IMG/VR virus record: IMGVR_UViG_3300048586_000111
Coordinates: 1-40,586 of that record
Reading direction: 5' to 3' (one strand)
From: a virus
Length of the DNA stretch: 40,586 nucleotides
In this document: positions 31,236 through 39,672 of the stretch, piece after piece
Layout: the number at the start of each line of letters is the position of its first letter
Position numbering within the stretch: the first letter of the stretch is position 1
The notes under the pieces: generated by a model
What the model was told of the DNA's origin: nothing
The model's database searches: none
The model's input: only the letters and a program-made list of their open reading frames with translations
Program-made: the position numbers and the translations under genes

Positions 31236-31715
31236 CTAATGCGTCGTCACGGCTTCCGGTTCCGGTTCGGGTTCCGCTTCATCTTCCGGCTCAACTGGCT
31301 GAATATATTGACATTCTGACGCCAGATAGCCGTAAATGAGGGCATCCTTAACGCCATCATAGCCGAGCCTGACAGTCCCCTCAAGCTTAAATCCAAGGCC
31401 CTCCAAAAAGCCCCGAGCGCGCTTGTTGTTCTTGCGCGTAATACTGGTGCAGCGGACACACCCAAGCTGCACAAATATGTATGTGAACACAGCGCGCATG
31501 ACGTTATCCCGCCAAGCAGCGCTTGTCTCCGTAGCGCATGAAATCTGACAGTCGTGCCCGCGATAGTCCGAAATGACTACACCGGCGACAAACTCGCCAG
31601 TATCATTAAGAACAGCCATTGCTTGATACATGCCGGGGACAAAAGACACCCCAGCCTTTTCGCCAACATACTGGCCTACAAGCTCTGTCTTGTCACCTGC
31701 GGGAACAACAATCAT
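31236..31715 (-). CDS. GNAT-family acetyltransferase-like virion-unit protein
   Basis: A 159-residue product with GNAT features: FVAGVVISDYRG, then TSITRKNNKRARGFLEGLGFKLEGT, where R-K-N-N-x-R-A-x-x-F-x-E-x-x-G-F is the acetyl-CoA binding and dimer end of the fold. The C-terminus is acidic (EPEDEAEPEPEPE). Such enzymes are common between the tail genes of podoviruses, and their substrate is unknown. The ATG overlaps the previous stop (ATGA at 31712-31715). Confidence 0.85.
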   Translation of the reverse strand: MIVVPAGDKTELVGQYVGEKAGVSFVPGMYQAMAVLNDTGEFVAGVVISDYRGHDCQISCATETSAAWRDNVMRAVFTYIFVQLGCVRCTSITRKNNKRARGFLEGLGFKLEGTVRLGYDGVKDALIYGYLASECQYIQPVEPEDEAEPEPEPEAVTTH

Positions 31716-33277
31716 CCGAGTAGCCCTTGCGCCTTTTCAAATACATGCTCAGTTGCGAACCATTCAAGGCTAGCACCCTTAAGACTACCTTGTAGCCAGT
31801 GAGAGCCAGCTACTCCGTATACACCGAACGACTGTATCCAACGCTGCGTATACGGGTCAAAGCCCCAAAAGTCCAAGTCCCAATACGCTTCATCCCACTC
31901 AGCGCCGCTAGTAGGCGCAATAGGCGATGAAGGCGCAAGCGGTCGCGTTTCCACGTAGTCCACTGACATGTTCGCAGACAGGACTACCGGCGCTTCCGAC
32001 TTGACTAGGAATTGAGCCCACTTGAAATGCTTATACTGCGGAGTGCCAAAGTAGTTGTAAGCTTGCTTGGCGCTCCACTTAATGTCACTACCGTTGTCGG
32101 CTTGGCTCTCGTCGCACAGCCGCACCGAACCGTCTTGCCGCCCAAGATACAGCCGCTTATTAGCGACCGCGAAACAAAGTCCATCCCACTCACGGGACGT
32201 AAACCGACACCACGCCATAGTTGTAGTATTCATCACAAAGTGAAAATACTGACCGGTTCTGGTCGGGCTGCCGGGGGCCGAAACAAGTAGCCATCCGCCA
32301 AGCGGATACATGGCCATGCACCACCCGTAGTTATCGCGGTAGGCATTAAGGCGCGTCAAGATATCGCCAAGCTTTGACGTGAGCGCCGTAATCTCTAGGC
32401 GGGTATCCGCCAGCTTCTTGATTTGCGAAAACTGAATAGCGCCGTCAACAGTCAGCACAATCAAGTCACCCGCGTAGTCAAGAACGCATTTACGGCCAAT
32501 AGGCTCGCTTGCCTTGTATCGCCCGACAAGCTGCCACAGGTCAACATCACCGGGGTCTGTTCCAAAAAACATCAAGTATTCACCACGACTTGTAATGAAT
32601 ACTATGTAGTCGTTCGGGCCGTCACCAGCATCTTCCGAGTATGTGGCGATGGCTTGCAGGTAGCCGCCAGACTTGCAAAGCTGCCCAAGGTCAAAATACT
32701 CCGCAGCGCCTTGGATAGCGCCCGGTTGCAGGTAGTAGAACCCCAGCATGTTGCGCGAAGCAAAGAACAGCCGCCCTTGATAGGACGATACAAAATTCAG
32801 TTCATTCGGGGACGCATCTGTGCCGGTAATCGCAAGGTTGGCCAGCGCCGAGCCATCATAAGACATAGGCGTGTCTTGGCCAGTAGTGATGATAAGAAAC
32901 TGCGCGTTGTCCGCAACAGTCGAAAACATGATTGCTACTGTTTCATCACTATTAAGGTTATCTTTGAGGGATACCGGCGTGTCCTTGACTTTAACATTGT
33001 AGACATGCGGCTTTGCAAACGCTAGTAACGTGTCGTCTACGTCGCCAGCAAATACTTCCAGCGAGGCCACCGGCCCCGAAAGGCCCTTAACATGCTCCAC
33101 TATGCCCTTACGGACGCGGCAGGTTGACGTGCCGGGAAACACGTTGTCAAGCTCATAGGCGTCAATCTCAGCCATGTTTGCAAGGCTGTCACGGCCATTA
33201 AGGCCCCCTACCGGAGCGGGAGTAGTGCGCGGCTCCGACCGCTGCCCCGTCTGCACTTCCACGCGCTCATACAGCAT
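31712..33277 (-). CDS. Tail nozzle / stabilisation protein (gp10-like, beta-propeller)
   Basis: A 521-residue, beta-rich product with repeated Trp/Tyr/Gly motifs spaced through the length (SSYQGRLFFASRN; YIVFITSRGEYLMFFG; ECLVLTVDG-like strands; AVANKRLYLGRQDGSVRL). The start NGRDSLANMAEIDAYELDN is a hallmark of this nozzle-type family. It lies after the gp4-like adaptor, so it should extend the tail below the portal, as P22 gp10 or T7 gp12 do. GGAGTATAAGCC before the ATG is a good ribosome binding site. Confidence 0.8.
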   Translation of the reverse strand: MLYERVEVQTGQRSEPRTTPAPVGGLNGRDSLANMAEIDAYELDNVFPGTSTCRVRKGIVEHVKGLSGPVASLEVFAGDVDDTLLAFAKPHVYNVKVKDTPVSLKDNLNSDETVAIMFSTVADNAQFLIITTGQDTPMSYDGSALANLAITGTDASPNELNFVSSYQGRLFFASRNMLGFYYLQPGAIQGAAEYFDLGQLCKSGGYLQAIATYSEDAGDGPNDYIVFITSRGEYLMFFGTDPGDVDLWQLVGRYKASEPIGRKCVLDYAGDLIVLTVDGAIQFSQIKKLADTRLEITALTSKLGDILTRLNAYRDNYGWCMAMYPLGGWLLVSAPGSPTRTGQYFHFVMNTTTMAWCRFTSREWDGLCFAVANKRLYLGRQDGSVRLCDESQADNGSDIKWSAKQAYNYFGTPQYKHFKWAQFLVKSEAPVVLSANMSVDYVETRPLAPSSPIAPTSGAEWDEAYWDLDFWGFDPYTQRWIQSFGVYGVAGSHWLQGSLKGASLEWFATEHVFEKAQGLLG

Positions 33278-33280
33278 GGC

Positions 33281-33991
33281 TTATACTCCGAATTGACGGG
33301 GAACCCAGCCCTCAGTAAGCGGCCACATGTCACCGGGCGGATGCCCGCCAACATCAAGCTCACCGCTAGCAAGATACTGTGCAAACCGCTGATTAAGCGT
33401 TCCGAGGTATTCCGCCATTTCAGCAGTAAAGTCAAGCCCCTTCTTCTGCCGCCAGCGCCATGCCAGTGCCAGTTCAATCAGGTCTTGGTCAACAAGCGGA
33501 ACGTCGTTGTCCTGAGTAAACTGAGTGACAGGGTTGCCGTTTGCGTCCACAGCGATGTTCTTCGTGATATACATAAACACGAGGTCGCTAGGGCTTGCCG
33601 GAGTAGGGGCCACTATGAAATTCTTGCCTACCGGGTCAACGCGGAACGACAAGCCCCAATCGAGGCTGTTGTTAAGCGCCCGCCGATACCATTGGATAGG
33701 CGTGAGAGAGCCCTTAAGCTGGTAATACTGGCTAGCATTAACAGCAGAGGGCGAAACAAGGTGGTGAAAGTCCGCTGGCAGCGGGTATTCCGATTGACCG
33801 GCTACCGTAGTAAACCCATGCTCTCGCATGAGAATAGGCCAGTCTTTCTTGAACGACACGTTACGCAGGGCGGTATTAGCCAGCGCAAACGACTGCCGCA
33901 TGTTCTGGTCTTGCGACGTAGCAACAGCAGTAGTAGGCGCTGGCCAGCCGTTGCTGTCCATCACGTTCTTAACGATGTTGAACAGCGACAT
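33281..33991 (-). CDS. Head-tail adaptor / tail tubular protein (gp4-like)
   Basis: A 236-residue product with an N-terminal helix (FNIVKNVMDSNGWPAP), then ALRNVSFKKDWPILMREHGF, then SEYPLPADFHHLVSPS and a final WRQKKGL helix. The pattern W-x-x-L-x-x-x-x-x-x-x-T-V-x-G-x-x-x-Y-P-L-P-x-D-F is typical of the podovirus adaptor that binds under the portal (P22 gp4, T7 gp11 type). GGGAG lies 6 bases before the ATG. Confidence 0.85.
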   Translation of the reverse strand: MSLFNIVKNVMDSNGWPAPTTAVATSQDQNMRQSFALANTALRNVSFKKDWPILMREHGFTTVAGQSEYPLPADFHHLVSPSAVNASQYYQLKGSLTPIQWYRRALNNSLDWGLSFRVDPVGKNFIVAPTPASPSDLVFMYITKNIAVDANGNPVTQFTQDNDVPLVDQDLIELALAWRWRQKKGLDFTAEMAEYLGTLNQRFAQYLASGELDVGGHPPGDMWPLTEGWVPRQFGV

Positions 33992-34002
33992 AGCTTACTC
34001 CC

Positions 34003-34665
34003 TTAGATTGCGGGAAGCGGGCTACCGGGCGCGGCGGCAGTAGCCACCTTTTCGACCTTTTTGCCCTTTTCCAGTTCTGCGATACGGGCGTTTGCCGTCA
34101 GCAGGTCAGCCTTAAGCTGCTGCACTTCGGCTTCTGCCTTGGTAGCGCGGTCGGTCATTTCCGACAGGCCGCTGTCTCCAGCCGCCGCTGCCAGATACGA
34201 CTTGGCTTGCTCCCGCATAGCCCTACCGCCGAGCCCCAACACGTCCAAGCGGCTATCAGGCAGTTCTGCCACCGCTTCGACAGTATAGATATTGGCCGCT
34301 GCAAGAGTAGCGGCAAGCCCGCGGTCGATACGCGGCCACTCCTTGAGGGGCGTTCCGCCGAGGTCGGAGCCTTGCTCGTTCGCCTTAAAGCGGTCGATTT
34401 GCTCCTTGTAGAGTTGATACTTGAGCGAGCGCTTGTAAGGCTGTGCAACGCCAAGTGCCTTAACACTCTGCTCTGCCCATGTGCGCTCAAGCTCGAAACG
34501 TGGCGTAGACGTGCGCTGCCCCGGCGTAATCACGTCCACCATGAGGACAGTATCGAAGATGGGACGCCCTTCTGCGATAGAAGCCGTTTCGTTCTTGGCG
34601 GTATCGTAGAAGAAGCGAAGGATAGTGCCATCCGGCCCCTTCATCATGCCCTCAGTTTCTTGCAC
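34003..34665 (-). CDS. Head-region protein with helix-hairpin-helix-like and coiled-coil segments, GTG start
   Basis: A 220-residue product with GTG start at 34665 after AGGAGTATTAAGAC. The N-terminal 110 residues are beta-rich. Then LAAANIYTVEAVAELPDSRL and LGLGGRAMREQAKSYL resemble a helix-hairpin-helix, and a C-terminal coiled coil (ATKAEAEVQQLKADLLTANA) ends in an Ala/Pro tail. It lies immediately after the capsid gene, as in P22-like phages, where a head-completion or accessory role is likely. A hairpin separates it from the capsid gene. Confidence 0.75.
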   Translation of the reverse strand: MQETEGMMKGPDGTILRFFYDTAKNETASIAEGRPIFDTVLMVDVITPGQRTSTPRFELERTWAEQSVKALGVAQPYKRSLKYQLYKEQIDRFKANEQGSDLGGTPLKEWPRIDRGLAATLAAANIYTVEAVAELPDSRLDVLGLGGRAMREQAKSYLAAAAGDSGLSEMTDRATKAEAEVQQLKADLLTANARIAELEKGKKVEKVATAAAPGSPLPAI

Positions 34666-34691
34666 GTCTTAATACTCCTTGCTGTGGAGTA

Positions 34692-34715
34692 GGGGCCGAT
34701 ACGGATACCGGCCCC
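34692..34715 (-). terminator. Hairpin after the capsid gene, probable attenuator
   Basis: Stem GGGGCCGATA against TACCGGCCCC (one mismatch) with a 4-base loop, directly after the capsid stop codon. No T tract follows in the leftward direction. It may reduce transcription of downstream genes relative to the capsid, or protect the capsid mRNA. Confidence 0.5.
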
Positions 34716-34727
34716 TCCCCCTTTGGG

Positions 34728-35696
34728 TTAGTCCTTGAGGACGCCTTGGAAGCGCCGCCCGTTGGTGGTCATGTTGCCCGCCCACCCAATCAGGCGCACG
34801 AAGGCGTCCTGATTGTTGGTATACCGGTCGGGCGAAAGCGGCACGTATTGCCTGTCGGTATGCGGACGCATGAAGATGTAGTCCGTATTCAGGAAATACA
34901 TGTGCTTGGCCGGGCAGAAGCCACCCTGCCCGCCGTCGAACACCACGTCAGCAGACATATACTTGAGGCTTTCAAAGCCTGCCTGTGCCATCGCCGGCGA
35001 AGTGAACCGCTGTTGCGGCAGAAGCGAATTCCAGTAGAGCGAGTAGAATTCGTCATCCGCCACCACAAGGTCGGGCTTGTCCGTCCCCCGCACCAGCTTG
35101 AGCCAGATACGGTTCATGTAGGACAGGAAGTTGGTAGTCGTCGGCGCCGCACCACCATCGGTAGTAGCGTCGAATACCACGTTCTTCCAGAAAGCCCACG
35201 TCGCAGCGTCGATTTCACCGACCGTCCCGGTGCCAGTATCGGACACCAGCAGGCCGAGGCCACCGATGGACTTGCCAGCGCCCGCCGTGCCATCGCCGTA
35301 GACGGCTTCCGCCATCTTGTTCTGCATGGTCTTTTCGGCGTTGTTGATGCGGGCTTCCAGCAGGTCAATCATACGCTCCTGACCGCTGTTCTGGAGTTCT
35401 TCGAGGCCCGACATGGTAACAGCGACACTGCACTGCTTCCAGTCGAATTCAGCCGCCGTCAGCACGTCAGACGGGCTGATGTTCAGGGTATCATACCCCG
35501 AATACCACGTGAACGTCACGTTCTCGTCGTATTCGAGTTCCTGCATGATACGGGTGCCCCCGCCAGCAGGCCGAATTTTCCCCTTGCTCTCCAGACGCGC
35601 CAGTAGCGCGTTGTTCTTGGTGACGTTATCCGCCAGCTTGCGCGAGCGATTTTCGAGCGTCGTGGTGACGATTTCGGTAACATTGGGCGAAGCCAT
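34728..35696 (-). CDS. Major capsid protein
   Basis: A 322-residue coat protein of HK97-fold type. Its pattern (TTLENRSRKLADNVTKNNAL, then RPAGGGTRIMQELEY, then TWYSGYDTLNISPSDVLTAA, SGLEELQNSG) is that of a large phage capsid family with no separate delta domain cleavage signal. GGAAGGATTAAGAC before the ATG gives a strong ribosome binding site, as expected for the most abundant virion protein. It lies next to the scaffold gene, in the normal portal-scaffold-coat order. Confidence 0.92.
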   Translation of the reverse strand: MASPNVTEIVTTTLENRSRKLADNVTKNNALLARLESKGKIRPAGGGTRIMQELEYDENVTFTWYSGYDTLNISPSDVLTAAEFDWKQCSVAVTMSGLEELQNSGQERMIDLLEARINNAEKTMQNKMAEAVYGDGTAGAGKSIGGLGLLVSDTGTGTVGEIDAATWAFWKNVVFDATTDGGAAPTTTNFLSYMNRIWLKLVRGTDKPDLVVADDEFYSLYWNSLLPQQRFTSPAMAQAGFESLKYMSADVVFDGGQGGFCPAKHMYFLNTDYIFMRPHTDRQYVPLSPDRYTNNQDAFVRLIGWAGNMTTNGRRFQGVLKD

Positions 35697-35709
35697 GTCT
35701 TAATCCTTC

Positions 35710-36960
35710 CTATTCTTGCTGCGCGGCAAAAGCCGACACGAGTTCTTCACGGAGGCTTCGATTTGCGTTGTTCGGTGCCTTGCCGACGCCTGATACTGGG
35801 CCACCACTAATGGATTTTGCCGCTGCTCTTGCGCGCGCCGCTTCTGCTACCGCCTTATCCCGCAATGCGCGCTGCGCCTCTTGCTGTATACGCTCGCGGA
35901 CTGCCACGTTTGTATAACAAGCAAAGTCGTAAGCGGCTTGCAGGACTTCTTGGCCGGATAGCCACGGCTGCTGCTGCTTGATAACAGCAATGTGACGCTG
36001 CAATTCCGGCACTACTTCCGAAAAATACGGTCGCAGTGGTTTACCGGTAGCATCCTTCGCGTCCATGAATTGCTGGACTTCCCGAAGGTTCGCCGCTTGT
36101 TGCTGTTGCTGCTGCTGAGTGAGTTGCCCTGTAAGAAGTGTCTTAAGCTGCACAATCTCCTGTTGCAAACCGTTGAGGCGCGGGTCAACCGGGGCCTGCT
36201 GTTGCAGGGCGTCCCGTTCATCCAGTAGCGCGTCAAGGTCAAGCCTGTGTTGGTCTGCAAACCACATCACAAACTCGCCCGGACTTCTACCAGCGAAGTC
36301 TGACAGCGAGAACAGTTGATTGATAGCAGCAAAGGTATTACTACCTTGCTGCGCCCATGCCTCACGGCGCGGGCCAATCAGTTGCTCTAACTGCTCATAC
36401 TCGTTAAAGAGTTGACTGCGCTGCTCTACAGCCTCCATTGTCCGCTCGACAAACTGCCGAGTTTCCGCCGGGAGCGCTGCAATCTGTTCCCGCTCGATAG
36501 CGGTAAGGCGGTTAGCCCAAGGTGTATTAAGAACAACCGGCTGTTGCTCTTGCTGCTGTCCTTGGTCGCCAGTATTCTGAGACGCCATCATGGCGTCAAT
36601 GGCCTCTTGGCTGGCAAACGTGCCATCCGGGTTGTGCCAGCGGTTGCCGACCTTCACCAGCGCCGGGGCATCGGCGTTAGGGGCCTCGCCAGAAGGCCCC
36701 TCAGGCTTGATTTCAGCCCCGTCTGGCGTCGGATTGGCCTTGGGGGCCTCCCCACCCTTAAAGGCATCCGAGAGCGTGTCCCTGAGCGATTTTGCCGGGG
36801 CCTCTGGCGCGTCCGGTGCGGGGGCATCCGGGGCCGGGGCGGTCGCGCGGCTTAGTTGCTCGGGCGGGAGGTCGCTACCGTGATAGGGCACAGCATCGGA
36901 GGACTGACCGTTGAGGTCAGATACAATATCAACACCCATGCTGCTGTCCAAACCCGGCAT
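35710..36960 (-). CDS. Scaffolding protein
   Basis: A 416-residue, acidic and helical product. The first 170 residues are Ala/Pro/Asp-rich and likely disordered. A central helical region has long Gln tracts (GQLTQQQQQQQAANL; NGLQQEIVQLKTLLTG), and a basic C-terminus (ARAAAKSISGG; NANRSLREELVSAFAAQQE) fits coat binding. It lies between portal and coat genes and should direct procapsid assembly. The start has GGAGGGAATTAATAT before ATG. Identification is by position and composition. Confidence 0.8.
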   Translation of the reverse strand: MPGLDSSMGVDIVSDLNGQSSDAVPYHGSDLPPEQLSRATAPAPDAPAPDAPEAPAKSLRDTLSDAFKGGEAPKANPTPDGAEIKPEGPSGEAPNADAPALVKVGNRWHNPDGTFASQEAIDAMMASQNTGDQGQQQEQQPVVLNTPWANRLTAIEREQIAALPAETRQFVERTMEAVEQRSQLFNEYEQLEQLIGPRREAWAQQGSNTFAAINQLFSLSDFAGRSPGEFVMWFADQHRLDLDALLDERDALQQQAPVDPRLNGLQQEIVQLKTLLTGQLTQQQQQQQAANLREVQQFMDAKDATGKPLRPYFSEVVPELQRHIAVIKQQQPWLSGQEVLQAAYDFACYTNVAVRERIQQEAQRALRDKAVAEAARARAAAKSISGGPVSGVGKAPNNANRSLREELVSAFAAQQE

Positions 36961-36963
36961 ATA

Positions 36964-37359
36964 TTAATTCCCTCCAAGTTGACGAATGGCCCGCACAATG
37001 TCGTGACCAGTAACACGCGGCGCGGCCTGCGTATGTCTCTTAATGCTACCGGGCTTCATGTCCCCTGCCTCGACAACGCCGTGCCTGTTCATATGCTCGC
37101 GGTGCTGCGACCTACTGGTAACATGGCTGCCGTCGATTGGGGATACATACGCCAGCTTGTCGGGCATGACATACGCGGAAGGCTCACCCGCGCCGTCCCA
37201 AGTGCCGCCAAAGTCGGGGTGCAGGTGCCACCTACTGTCCACGCCCATGTAGCATTTATACTTGGGAATAGAGCGAGTATGACCCTTAACAGTCACATAC
37301 GATTTGCGCCCAACGTGGTCGGGCGGAAAGTCGTATAGGTTAAGGTCACTCGCTGTCAT
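36964..37359 (-). CDS. Small virion-unit protein of unknown function
   Basis: A 131-residue product (MTASDLNLYDFPPDHVGRKS; HPDFGGTWDGAGEPSAYVMP; HTQAAPRVTGHDIVRAIRQL) lying between portal and scaffold and overlapping the portal end by 14 bases. H-, W- and D-rich segments could form a small fold. Its position suggests a procapsid or head-accessory role. No family recognised. Confidence 0.7.
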   Translation of the reverse strand: MTASDLNLYDFPPDHVGRKSYVTVKGHTRSIPKYKCYMGVDSRWHLHPDFGGTWDGAGEPSAYVMPDKLAYVSPIDGSHVTSRSQHREHMNRHGVVEAGDMKPGSIKRHTQAAPRVTGHDIVRAIRQLGGN

Positions 37360-39643
37360 CGTCTGGCTCGTCTACCTCAGTGGCCTTGGCCTCGTCAATA
37401 TCAAGCTTGCGCTCTGTGTGTTCGGCCTCACGTTCCTCTTTGCGCTCGGCCTTGTCAAGCTCCCGTTCAGCCCGTTCCGCGTCACGTTCCTCACCCATGA
37501 TGCCAAGCGCCAGCTTCCGCTTGTCAAGGGCTAGGCGTTCGCGGTCAATCTGCAACTGTGCCATACGGTATTCATGGTCGCGCTGCGCTTGGGCTGCGTC
37601 GGCTTGTTCCTTCCGCTTCGCCGCCTCAGTATCCGCCTGTAGCTTTGCAGCAGCTATCTTTTCATCGGAAGCTGCCTTAATTTGAGCCACTTGCGCCCGC
37701 GACTGCGCCACCACCTGAGCAGTAGCGGCGCTGTCTCCACCTTTGCTCTCGCCCTCAGGCGGCTGTGGCGGGGCAGCCAGTAGCTTTTTCTGGAAGTTTT
37801 CAAACTCCTTCTCCAGCGGGCGCGCGGCAGTAAACGTCCGCAGCGTGAACATCATAATACCTGCCAGCAGCCCGCGCATGTCGGGATACTGCAAAGCCAT
37901 CGGGCCTGCCTGCTGCAAGAAAGCGCCCATGCTGTTCAGGAATTGCATCCGGTCAGCACGTTCCTTACTTTCATCCGGTAGGATTGTGCTGTCTGTTTCG
38001 ATACCAAGTGCGGCGCACCGCAGCTTTTCCGACCGGACAAGCTGGATAACCTGTTTGGCTACCGCCATCATTTGCTCGCCGCGCGTAGGCTGGGGAGGCT
38101 GGCCAGCCTGCATAGCCGCCATACGGGCTTGCTGTTCTTCTGGTGTCGGCGGAGGTATGGTGACGCCAGCATACAGCAGCAGATTTTCGTCGGTATAGTG
38201 TTCCGCCGCAATCTCTACCATAATGCGGATAACGTCGCGGATGAAGCGCTGCACTTCCCGCTGCATGTCCCGCAAACGGCCACCGGCCCACTCGTTCTTG
38301 ATTTGTTGAGCGCCAAGCGTCTCGCTGGCCTTCGATACTCCCCGCACAATGTCCGAGAAGCCGGTAATCTCGTATATTTCGTTCTTACAGATTTCCCGCT
38401 GCTGGTAAAGCTGCGTAAGCACGTTCACTACCATTTCGATAGGAACCCACTGCACAGCGCCAGTAATACCACCATTGCCAGTGAAGGACGCCCAATCCTG
38501 CACCGGTATCATCTTGTTGCCGGGGCCGTCCAGCACGTTTGCCAAGTTCTCTTGGCTGCCGTCATAGAGGCCGCGAACCTTAAGGGCTTCAGTCAGGTAG
38601 CGGATACGCTCGGTCAGCCGGTCAAGCTCGGCTGCCTGCGGCATATACTGACTGTAGAGCGCCTTCGGGACAAACGTATCAGTAGCCCACACAGCCCGTA
38701 GTGGGCGTGGGCACGGCCAGAAGCCTTCGAGCCTCAGCGGGTCGTCGATTTCTTCCAGCACGTCATCCGGGTATTCCTCCGAATACCAGATGACCTTACG
38801 GTTCACCTTGTCCCAAATCTCGTAGATAATAGCCTGCTGCTTCGGGTTGTTGCTCGCTTGGTTCGACGAGCGCCCGTTAGCAGTATTCTTGTCTTGCGCG
38901 TTGTAGCTGTATAGCAGCTTGGAGGCTTTTTCGGCCCCAAACCGCTTCTCAGCTTGCTTTTTGGTATAGAACACGCGGCGGGATACCCACGGTATCTCAT
39001 GCCAGTGGCGACCGGGGCCGGTCAGGAAGTCTCGGTAGAACACGTAGTCAAGGGCAATACCCTGTGACTTTAAGACTTCTTCGGCCTCGGTGTCGTTCGC
39101 TACCGCCGATGTGGTGTTGGTAGGGCCGGGAGGGGCCAGTGAGCCGGGGCGCGGCGTCATCAGGTCGCGGGGCTCGGCGGGCGGTGCGGGCACAAACTCC
39201 GGGTCATAGCGCACCCAAACTTGGCCTAGCCCCGGCAGCACGTAGTCAGATACTACGTTCTGCATCACATAGTCGAAGTCCAGCCTGTCAAGCGAATACT
39301 GGCCAACCTGCTCTAGCATTGCGGCGGCATATACCTTAGTGGCATCTTCGGTATCGGTCTGCCGCGTCTTGGCCTCGACTTTCGGCGTCTGGCCATACAG
39401 GGACGGCTTAATCGTCTCTGTGCTGGAATACAGTATGTTGTATTTGTCGCCGTTCGAGCTATTGGCCCGCACGCTCTCCAGCATGAAGCGACGGTATACG
39501 CGGTCGCCGTCTTGGTGGAACTGGTCATACCGCTTTTCGGCGCGGGCAATCTCATTCTGCCAGTAGGTCTTACGGTTGCTCTCGGGCAGCGCCTTACCCT
39601 TTGAATTGTCGGGGTATTTTGACGAGGGCGGGGCCGATGCCAT
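37346..39643 (-). CDS. Portal protein
   Basis: A 765-residue product, the size of P22-type portals. The N-terminal RAEKRYDQFHQDGDRVYRRF, then NILYSSTETIKPSLYGQTPK, is a family signature, and the crown/clip region extends through WVSRRVFYTKKQAEKRFG. Residues of about 650-760 form a long charged coiled coil (barrel helix extension) rich in K, E, R and Q. The ring of twelve at one capsid vertex is the channel for DNA and the docking site for TerL. It lies downstream of terL. Confidence 0.92.
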   Translation of the reverse strand: MASAPPSSKYPDNSKGKALPESNRKTYWQNEIARAEKRYDQFHQDGDRVYRRFMLESVRANSSNGDKYNILYSSTETIKPSLYGQTPKVEAKTRQTDTEDATKVYAAAMLEQVGQYSLDRLDFDYVMQNVVSDYVLPGLGQVWVRYDPEFVPAPPAEPRDLMTPRPGSLAPPGPTNTTSAVANDTEAEEVLKSQGIALDYVFYRDFLTGPGRHWHEIPWVSRRVFYTKKQAEKRFGAEKASKLLYSYNAQDKNTANGRSSNQASNNPKQQAIIYEIWDKVNRKVIWYSEEYPDDVLEEIDDPLRLEGFWPCPRPLRAVWATDTFVPKALYSQYMPQAAELDRLTERIRYLTEALKVRGLYDGSQENLANVLDGPGNKMIPVQDWASFTGNGGITGAVQWVPIEMVVNVLTQLYQQREICKNEIYEITGFSDIVRGVSKASETLGAQQIKNEWAGGRLRDMQREVQRFIRDVIRIMVEIAAEHYTDENLLLYAGVTIPPPTPEEQQARMAAMQAGQPPQPTRGEQMMAVAKQVIQLVRSEKLRCAALGIETDSTILPDESKERADRMQFLNSMGAFLQQAGPMALQYPDMRGLLAGIMMFTLRTFTAARPLEKEFENFQKKLLAAPPQPPEGESKGGDSAATAQVVAQSRAQVAQIKAASDEKIAAAKLQADTEAAKRKEQADAAQAQRDHEYRMAQLQIDRERLALDKRKLALGIMGEERDAERAERELDKAERKEEREAEHTERKLDIDEAKATEVDEPDDDSE

Positions 39644-39672
39644 AGCGGTTTCCTAGTCCTTTCGGCGGCACA

